From: Loktanella sp. M215
GTDB lineage: Bacteria > Pseudomonadota > Alphaproteobacteria > Rhodobacterales > Rhodobacteraceae
Direction of reading: 5' to 3'
Length of the DNA: 64,000 bases
NCBI RefSeq assembly: GCF_021735925.1
Contig: NZ_WMEA01000004.1
Span: 392,183-456,182 of the forward strand
Shown: one piece after another, positions 58,175 through 64,000 of the stretch
Position numbering within the stretch: the stretch's first letter is position 1
How the letters are laid out: each line of letters begins with the position of its first letter
The notes under the pieces: model-generated
The model's database searches: none
The model's input: the letters and a program-made list of their open reading frames with translations, nothing else
What the model was told of the DNA's origin: nothing
Translations under genes and position numbers: made by a program

Positions 58175-58956
58175 ACAAGCTGCTCTCGACCGTTGCCGTG
58201 GCTCTGGCGCTGGCTGGTGGCTCTGCCACGGCGCAAGGTGTTCCGACGATTGACGTGTCCTCCATCGCCCAACTGCAACAGATGTTGGCGGAAGCCCGGT
58301 TGCAACTGAATGAGGCGGTGTCCCAGAACCTCAAACTGGACGACCAGACCTTGAAGCTGATCGCGCAAATCCGGCTGATGGAAGATCAATACAAGGCGCT
58401 GACGGACGGCTTTGCCGAAGGCAAGCTGCTGCTGTCTGGTGACTGGTTCAAGGACCTGCTGCCGGAAATTCCTGACCTGCAAGCGTCCTTGCAGGACGCC
58501 ATGGCTGGCAACTGGAGTGCGATCGGTGCGGGCGGGAAAATCGGTGGACGTTCGACCACGGACATTGTCGGCCAGATTTTTGCGAGCGCCGGCACTTCGA
58601 CCACGCAAATGACGGACCTCGCCAACAGCGAAGATCCTGGGGCGGCGCGGATCGGTGTGCAGGGCAACACTGGCGCGATGATGGGTGTGGCTGCGGAAGC
58701 CTCGCAAGAGGCGGCTGGAAAAAGCCTTGAACGGATCGAAGAGCTGACCGGCAACATTCCCGACACGCAGGGCATGAAGGCGGCAATCGACCTGAACACC
58801 CGCATGACTGCCGAAATGGGCATGGCGCTGGCGAACATCTGGCAACTCGAAGCCGCCCAGACCATCGGCCTCGGCCAAGCCGGTGTCATGACGGCGGCCA
58901 CGCTGGCGGACGAACAGAAATATCTCGACCTGACCCCATCGGAAACGGCGGACTAA
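58171..58956 (+). CDS. virB5: VirB5-type minor pilin
   Basis: 261 residues: signal peptide (cleaved after ATAQ) and an all-helical VirB5/TrbJ-like body with QLQQMLAEARLQLNEAVSQN and ATLADEQKYLDLT. It caps the pilus tip. It overlaps the transglycosylase gene by 4 nt and ends one base into the next reading frame's possible start. Confidence 0.8.
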   Translation: MNKLLSTVAVALALAGGSATAQGVPTIDVSSIAQLQQMLAEARLQLNEAVSQNLKLDDQTLKLIAQIRLMEDQYKALTDGFAEGKLLLSGDWFKDLLPEIPDLQASLQDAMAGNWSAIGAGGKIGGRSTTDIVGQIFASAGTSTTQMTDLANSEDPGAARIGVQGNTGAMMGVAAEASQEAAGKSLERIEELTGNIPDTQGMKAAIDLNTRMTAEMGMALANIWQLEAAQTIGLGQAGVMTAATLADEQKYLDLTPSETAD

Positions 58957-58973
58957 TGAAAAGGAACCTCACC

Positions 58974-59531
58974 ATGAAAACCCTGCTGCTGACCTGTGCT
59001 GCTGTCGCCGCAATGGCCTCCCCTGCTGCGGCCCAACGGTTCCAGACGGAAGCCCGTGACGGCGTGCGCTACTTGGTGCCGAAAGACGAAAGCACGCAGA
59101 ACGATTTTGCAAATCTGATCCAGTCGCGGGCGATGGAAATGGGCTTCTTTAGCTGGCCGATCCCCACGGAAAAAGTTGCTGCCGACCAAGCGAGCCGGCC
59201 GCGTCAGGTGTCGAGCTGCTCCGGCCACAATCCGGACTACAAGCCCGCACACGATTTCACGGCAAAGGATGACTGGCGTGAAACAAGTATCGGACAAGCC
59301 AAGGCGTTCATCTACGAATGGATGGCCTACGACAATGCGATCAAGGCCAAAGACTGCACCTGCGATACGCTCAAAGCGGATTGGCCCGTCGCTGTCGCGG
59401 CCTTTGATACCTTGACCGAAGGTGTCGAAAACCACCGGATCTATCCCATAACTCCTGTCCGTATGCGCGACCAAATCAAAAAAGATTATGACCGCATGTG
59501 CGACATCACCATGCTACTCGAACTGGAATAA
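58974..59531 (+). CDS. Exported protein of the virB operon, unknown function
   Basis: 185 residues with a signal peptide (MKTLLLTCAAVAAMASPAAA). The mature part contains four cysteines (SSCSGHN, DCTCDTL, RMCDITM) and is probably periplasmic. ATG 58974 follows AAGGAACC; ATG 58956, overlapping the virB5 stop, has no such site. Lies between virB5 and virB6; perhaps an accessory subunit. Confidence 0.65.
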   Translation: MKTLLLTCAAVAAMASPAAAQRFQTEARDGVRYLVPKDESTQNDFANLIQSRAMEMGFFSWPIPTEKVAADQASRPRQVSSCSGHNPDYKPAHDFTAKDDWRETSIGQAKAFIYEWMAYDNAIKAKDCTCDTLKADWPVAVAAFDTLTEGVENHRIYPITPVRMRDQIKKDYDRMCDITMLLELE

Positions 59532-59535
59532 CTGA

Positions 59536-60612
59536 ATGGCAATCGTCGCAGACATTATGGGTTTTATCGACACCGCAGTAAGCGGTGCCGCACAGGATAC
59601 CTTTGTGGCTGTGGCGGACGGCTATGGTGGGATCATCACAATTCTTGCCGTCATGGCCTTCATGGTATTCGGCGTTGCCGTGGCTTTAGGGGTAGTGACG
59701 GCACGAGCTGGCGACATGACGCAACTGGTTCTTCGGATTGTGCTGATCTTCACGTTCGGACTGTCATGGGCCAACTTTGAAGTGATTTACGACGCGCTGA
59801 CCAATACGGGCGATGGTTTGGTGACTGCACTTTTCTCGGCAGCCAACGGCGGTGCTGCAACTTCGTCGATTGACCAAGCAGAAAACTTTTCCGCGCAGGC
59901 ACAAGAGACAGCCTCATCGGTGATTAGGGCTGAAAGCGCAATCGCGCGGGGCTTTCTTGGTGCAATCATGTATCTGCTGCTGGCCCTCCTGCAAGCGGCC
60001 TACATTCTGGTGGCAGGATTCGCCAAAATCATGATCGGTATTCTGGTCGGGCTGGCACCCTTCGCCATTGCGGCAACATGCCTGAACCGAACGCAGTTTC
60101 TTTTTGAGGCATGGGTGTCGTCGTTAATCGGTTACTTCATGTATCCGGTCGCCGCTGCCGGTGTGATGGGGTTCGTCGCAACGGTGGCAGAACGGGCGTT
60201 TTTGGCACAAAGCGAAGAAACCTTGATCGGAATTACTGGCGTCGTCGTCATTATTATTGTGGGCATCTACGCTTTGCTGACGATCCCGCAGGTCGCCTCG
60301 AACATCACCGGACAACTGAACCTCGGCGGCATCGCCCCGCAGGCATTGAGCATCGTCAGCCGTCCGGGAATCGCTGCCGGTGGGTTTATCAAGCGGTCGG
60401 GTGCGCAGGTTCTAAGCGGTGCCACCACTGGCGGCGAAACTGCCCAGCGTGCCGCCCAGACCCGCCGCTTCGGATCGGCCATGGACATGAAGCTGGCGAA
60501 CGTCGGCGCGAAACTTTCAGAGAACGCGGCTGGGCGTTTCGTCCAGCGACGGCGCGACGTGCAATTTGCCCGCGCGTCCAACGAACGCCTCCGGGCCAAA
60601 GCCAAAACTTAA
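59536..60612 (+). CDS. virB6: VirB6 polytopic membrane protein
   Basis: 358 residues with six or so membrane helices: IITILAVMAFMVFGVAVALG, the central GAIMYLLLALLQAAYILVAG, and FAKIMIGILVGLAPFAIAA, which is characteristic of VirB6. The C-terminal ~75 residues are basic and soluble. It forms the inner-membrane part of the channel. Confidence 0.88.
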   Translation: MAIVADIMGFIDTAVSGAAQDTFVAVADGYGGIITILAVMAFMVFGVAVALGVVTARAGDMTQLVLRIVLIFTFGLSWANFEVIYDALTNTGDGLVTALFSAANGGAATSSIDQAENFSAQAQETASSVIRAESAIARGFLGAIMYLLLALLQAAYILVAGFAKIMIGILVGLAPFAIAATCLNRTQFLFEAWVSSLIGYFMYPVAAAGVMGFVATVAERAFLAQSEETLIGITGVVVIIIVGIYALLTIPQVASNITGQLNLGGIAPQALSIVSRPGIAAGGFIKRSGAQVLSGATTGGETAQRAAQTRRFGSAMDMKLANVGAKLSENAAGRFVQRRRDVQFARASNERLRAKAKT

Positions 60613-60645
60613 CCGCAAACGCGACCTCATAGATTGGAGAACGGC

Positions 60646-61401
60646 ATGACCTCGCTCACTGCTGAACAGAGAAAGATTCTCAAAAGCCCACTTTCAAAGG
60701 TCGAACCGCATGACCGCGCCGACGTGGAAAAAGCGGTCGCTGCGGCCAGTGAAGCGGGCGGTTCCTACTTCATCGCTGAAACGATCCTTGGGATGCGCCA
60801 GCGGGAAAAGCGGGCATGGGCCGTGGCCGTCGTCGGGATGGTTCTGGGGCTCGCCGGGGTCGGCATGGGGGCCTACGGGCTGGCTCATAACGAGACCCAA
60901 GCCTACCTCGCAATCGTGGACAAGGACACGGGCGTGGTGGAGCGCGGTGTCAGCGTTGACCGCGCCAGCGTGGACCAGCAACAGGCGGTCGTGGAAAGCC
61001 TGATCTACGCCTACGTCATGGACCGCGAAACCTACGATGCGGACGACAACGAATATCGCATCCTGTCCGTGTTCAAGCGGTCTGCGATCCCGGTTCGCCA
61101 GTCCCTCGAACGGTTCTGGACGCCGGGCAATGCCAACTATCCGCCCGAAAGCTACGGCGTGGACGGCACCGTCGATGTGTCGATCAACAACGTCCTGATG
61201 ATCGACAACGACACGGCACAGGTCCGGTTCACCAAGACGCTGCGGCGTCCCAACGCCCCCGTCCAGCGCGGCGATTTCGTCGCCACCGTCACCACCAACT
61301 TCAATCCCAGCACGGTCGATAACAACCTGCTCCTTTGGCAGAACCCGTTCGGGTTTCAGGTCACTGGCTACCGTGTCGCATCGGAAGGAACGCGCGAATG
61401 A
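60646..61401 (+). CDS. virB8: VirB8 inner membrane assembly factor
   Basis: 251 residues from ATG 60646 (GGAGAACGGC upstream): cytoplasmic N-terminal part, one membrane helix (about 65-85) and a periplasmic VirB8 domain with VMDRETYDADDNEYRILSVF and RFTKTLRRP. It recruits other VirB proteins. Overlaps virB9 by 4 nt. Confidence 0.9.
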   Translation: MTSLTAEQRKILKSPLSKVEPHDRADVEKAVAAASEAGGSYFIAETILGMRQREKRAWAVAVVGMVLGLAGVGMGAYGLAHNETQAYLAIVDKDTGVVERGVSVDRASVDQQQAVVESLIYAYVMDRETYDADDNEYRILSVFKRSAIPVRQSLERFWTPGNANYPPESYGVDGTVDVSINNVLMIDNDTAQVRFTKTLRRPNAPVQRGDFVATVTTNFNPSTVDNNLLLWQNPFGFQVTGYRVASEGTRE

Positions 61402-62099
61402 ACAAGCTGCTGTGCGCCGCCTTGTTGGCGGCACTTGCCACCCCTGCCCTCGCGGAGACAACGCCGCGGTCCATGCGCGTCGATGCGCGGAGTGCTGTCG
61501 CGATCTATCAGGAAGGTCAGGTTTACAAGATCAACACTCAACTGCGCCGGGTCACGCTGATCACGCTGGCCCAAGGCGAACGCTTTGTGGATTTCAAAGC
61601 CGGTGACACGGAAAGTTTTCAGTTTGCCGACACGGGCGGCGGCAACGCCATTCTGGTCAAGCCGGTGATCGCGGGGGCCGTGACCAATGGCGTGATCGTC
61701 ACGAACCAACGGTTCTATCTGGTCGAACTGCACGAAAGCGCCACGGCGCGTCCGCACTATTCGGTTAGCTTTCAATCGCCTGCCGGAAGCACGGCGGCGG
61801 CGGCGCAATCCTCGGTCCCTGCGGGGAAACCGCAAACCTATGTGATTTCCGCCGCCACGAAGGACGCCCAGATTCAGCCGGTAAATGTCTATGACGACGG
61901 CAGGCGCACGTTCTTCACCTTCAGCCCCGACGCGCCGATCCCCAGCATCTACCGGGCCGACGCTCAAGGCCGGGAATACATCGTCAACGGGCGCACGGAT
62001 GGCACGCGCGTGACGGTCGGATCGCGGTCTGACCGCTGGGTCATTCGCTACGGCGACGCATATATCTGCATCCAGAGTGGGAACGTGACCAATGGCTGA
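61398..62099 (+). CDS. virB9: VirB9 outer-membrane core protein
   Basis: 233 residues: signal peptide (cleaved after PALAE) and two beta-rich domains with AVAIYQEGQVYKINTQLRRV, and near the end DGRRTFFTFSPDAPIPSIYR and RWVIRYGDAYICIQS. Standard VirB9, partner of VirB7 and VirB10. Confidence 0.9.
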   Translation: MNKLLCAALLAALATPALAETTPRSMRVDARSAVAIYQEGQVYKINTQLRRVTLITLAQGERFVDFKAGDTESFQFADTGGGNAILVKPVIAGAVTNGVIVTNQRFYLVELHESATARPHYSVSFQSPAGSTAAAAQSSVPAGKPQTYVISAATKDAQIQPVNVYDDGRRTFFTFSPDAPIPSIYRADAQGREYIVNGRTDGTRVTVGSRSDRWVIRYGDAYICIQSGNVTNG

Positions 62100-63402
62100 T
62101 GCAGTGGCAAACCGCGCTGCCCGCTTGAAGGGTGGCAAGAAAAAGTCGAACGTCCCTGCCCTGCTCGGCATTACATTGGTCGTCGGTCTTGGAGCTGGCG
62201 GGGCCGGGGTAGCCCATCTGATGGGACGGGATGGATCGGTGACGATCCAGCAACGCGACACGTCGGATGCGTCCGAGTTTCCGCGCAATTCTTCTGACGG
62301 CATGACCTCTGTCATCACGCCAGAGCCCGCCTTTCCAGTGACAGAGGCCGGCCCCTCTGAAGCGGAAATTGCGCTGCAAAAACGTCTGGACGAAGTGAAC
62401 CGCCTGCTGGATGCAGCCCGCAATGAGGCACCCGCCGCCCCGGTCATCGATACGGCACAGCTTGACGCGCTACGGACACAACTTGACGGGCTGGCGGTTG
62501 ATATGGCGGCACGGTCGGCGGAAGTGCAGGACCTGACCATTGCGCGTGACCAGCTCACCCGTGACCTTCAGCGCACCCAAGCGGAAAATTCCAGTCTGCT
62601 GCTGCAACTCAATCAGGCCAGTGACGACTCACTGGCCGAACAGATGATGGCGGAGGAAAGGCTGGCGCGGCAACAGGAACTCGAACGGCGGCGGGCGGAA
62701 GCGGAATCCATTCGGCAAGCCCAGATCAACAGTCCCATCGACGGCATGTCAGGCGGCGGGACGGAAAGCGAAGGCCGCGACTATACCGGCGATGAGGCGT
62801 TCATCCGTGCCGGGTCCGACAAGATCGCGCCAACGCAATCGCGGGTCATCGGTGCGCCGTCCAATACCGTCATGCAAGGCACGGTGATCGAGGCCACGCT
62901 GACGACCGGCATCAACTCGCAACTGTCTGGCACGATCACGAGCACGGTCTCCTACGACATTTGGTCATTCGACATGAGTCGGGTCCTGATCCCGCGCGGG
63001 TCCCAGATGTTCGGGCGCTACTCGAACGAGGTGGCCGTTGGTCAAAAGAGGGTGCTGGTCGCATGGGACCGGGTTGTCACGCCGAACGGTCAAGTGGTCG
63101 ACCTTGAAGCCTACGGGTCGGATCGGCTGGGACGGTCTGGTCTGACGGGCAAGGTCAACAGTCGGTTCCTGCAACGGTTCGGGTCTGCGGCGCTGATTTC
63201 GGTATTCAGCGCGGCTCCGGCTGCTGCTGCGGCAAGCGTTCAGAACGATGAAAGCGCGATACTGGCAGAGGCCGTCAGCACGGACGCCAGCGACAACGCC
63301 AGTGCGGTGATCGAAGAATACCTGTCACTGGCGCCGATCATCACGGTCGAGCATGGCTCGGTGATTATGGTCATGGTCACGAACGACATGGAGTTGTTCT
63401 AG
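62092..63402 (+). CDS. virB10: VirB10 transenvelope protein
   Basis: 436 residues: cytoplasmic tail, one membrane helix (about 22-42), a helical/Gln-Glu-rich stalk (90-220) and the C-terminal TrbI/VirB10 domain from APSNTVMQGTVIEATLTTG through FDMSRVLIPRGSQMFGRYS to the end. It spans the envelope and senses ATP energy. It overlaps virB9 by 8 nt. Intact. Confidence 0.92.
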   Translation: MADAVANRAARLKGGKKKSNVPALLGITLVVGLGAGGAGVAHLMGRDGSVTIQQRDTSDASEFPRNSSDGMTSVITPEPAFPVTEAGPSEAEIALQKRLDEVNRLLDAARNEAPAAPVIDTAQLDALRTQLDGLAVDMAARSAEVQDLTIARDQLTRDLQRTQAENSSLLLQLNQASDDSLAEQMMAEERLARQQELERRRAEAESIRQAQINSPIDGMSGGGTESEGRDYTGDEAFIRAGSDKIAPTQSRVIGAPSNTVMQGTVIEATLTTGINSQLSGTITSTVSYDIWSFDMSRVLIPRGSQMFGRYSNEVAVGQKRVLVAWDRVVTPNGQVVDLEAYGSDRLGRSGLTGKVNSRFLQRFGSAALISVFSAAPAAAAASVQNDESAILAEAVSTDASDNASAVIEEYLSLAPIITVEHGSVIMVMVTNDMELF

Positions 63403-64000
63403 TGTCCTCTTACCTCGCGGAATATCTCAAGCCGTTCGATCCCCTCTCTTTCAGGACCCTACGGTGATTGAAGTCGTCATAAATGGTGATGGTCAGTGCT
63501 ACGTCGAACGACAGGGCTTGGCCCAGATGGTGCGGGCCTCTGAACACGACATTACGCCGCGAAGCGGCCAAGGACATTGCACAGCAAAGCGCGAATGCAA
63601 GCGCTGTGGCGCTGACGGAAAAAGCGCCATTGCTGTCCACGTCGGTTGAACACGCCGGGGATGATGCTGCGCGTCCGAGCGGTAATCCCGCCCGCGTCAG
63701 CCAGCGGCACGGTGTTGTCGTTTCGGATATTCAGACCGGGCCATACCGGCGAGCCGCGCACCCTTTTTCCTTTCTCCGAGATGATGTGACGGCTTCTCAA
63801 GATGAAGAGCGGATAGAAAAGCTGCGCCACATTGAGGTTATCGCCCGGGCGGGAAGCGTCGATGATTTTTTGAAGGAAGTGCTGCGGCTGGAACTGAACA
63901 TCGTGATCGCGGGCGGCACGTCCACCGGGAAAACGGAATTGGGGGCGGCGTATGCTCTACCTGATCTCTGACTACGAACGGGTAGTGACGATCGAGGATT
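63402..64000 (+). pseudogene. virB11: VirB11 ATPase, at least five single-base frameshifts; runs off the window
   Basis: Starts with GTG overlapping the virB10 stop by one base. Joining pieces from three frames gives a VirB11 N-terminal domain and Walker A: SSYLAEYLKPFD, VIEVVINGDGQCYVERQG, EAAKDIAQQSANASAVALTE, MMLRVRAVIPPASASGTVLS, FLRDDVTASQDEERIEKLRH, IAGGTSTGKTELG, RRMLYLISDYERVVTIED. Frame changes fall near 63445, 63560, 63660, 63768 and 63945, mostly in short G, T or C runs. Either a decayed gene or poor sequence quality. VirB11 is the hexameric traffic ATPase. Confidence 0.82.

Overview
The window looks like an accessory-rich replicon or chromosomal island of a marine alphaproteobacterium of the roseobacter group (Rhodobacteraceae). 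The evidence is high-GC codon use, GGAGG-type ribosome sites, genes packed with 1-8 nt overlaps, several GGAAC-N16/17-CGTT promoters of the alphaproteobacterial EcfG general stress response, and typical roseobacter families (Tat-exported molybdoenzymes, HdeA-like secreted proteins, SWFGD/BON protein, VirB-type transfer genes). I cannot tell chromosome from plasmid.

Layout. 1-10.8 kb: the 5' part of a formate dehydrogenase operon, then membrane and stress genes (YetF/DUF421, BrkB, PRC-barrel, coiled-coil protein, hydrolase), then a coupled pair (FeeM-like N-acyl amino acid synthase plus isoprenylcysteine-methyltransferase-like enzyme) and a membrane histidine kinase. 10.8-15.1 kb: an insertion-sequence scrapyard with an IS630 fragment, a complete IS21-type element (6-bp target duplication) and an IS110 fragment. 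15.1-21.9 kb: glutathione transferase, a molybdopterin oxidoreductase/cytochrome b pair, an HdeA-like protein, an esterase broken by an amber codon, a haloacid dehalogenase and an ABC amino-acid transporter cut by an IS21 remnant.

22.7-30 kb: mgtC enclosed by a 60-bp inverted repeat whose right arm ends directly at the start codon of a SRPBCC-ADH-SDR-SDR operon. A CYP152-type P450 gene follows, interrupted by an IS256 copy with an 8-bp target duplication. 30-42.6 kb: a stress/metabolism block: Crp-like regulator, pseudo-receiver, BON protein, acetate kinase plus phosphoketolase, DUF3008 and PRC-barrel proteins, cyclopropane fatty acid synthase, DUF2231 protein, PQQ-type sugar dehydrogenase and a second HdeA-like protein. 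Three EcfG-type promoters lie here and a fourth is at 4 kb.

42.6-47.1 kb: a broken Crp gene, a half IS21 element and a complete second IS21 element without matching flanks. 47.1-64 kb: a conjugative region with plasmid-type genes, an RcgA/RcgR-like regulatory pair and a virB1-virB11 type IV secretion operon running off the window. virB1, virB4, virB11 and the rcgR-like gene carry single-base frameshifts, so as read the transfer machine is probably not functional, unless these are sequencing errors.
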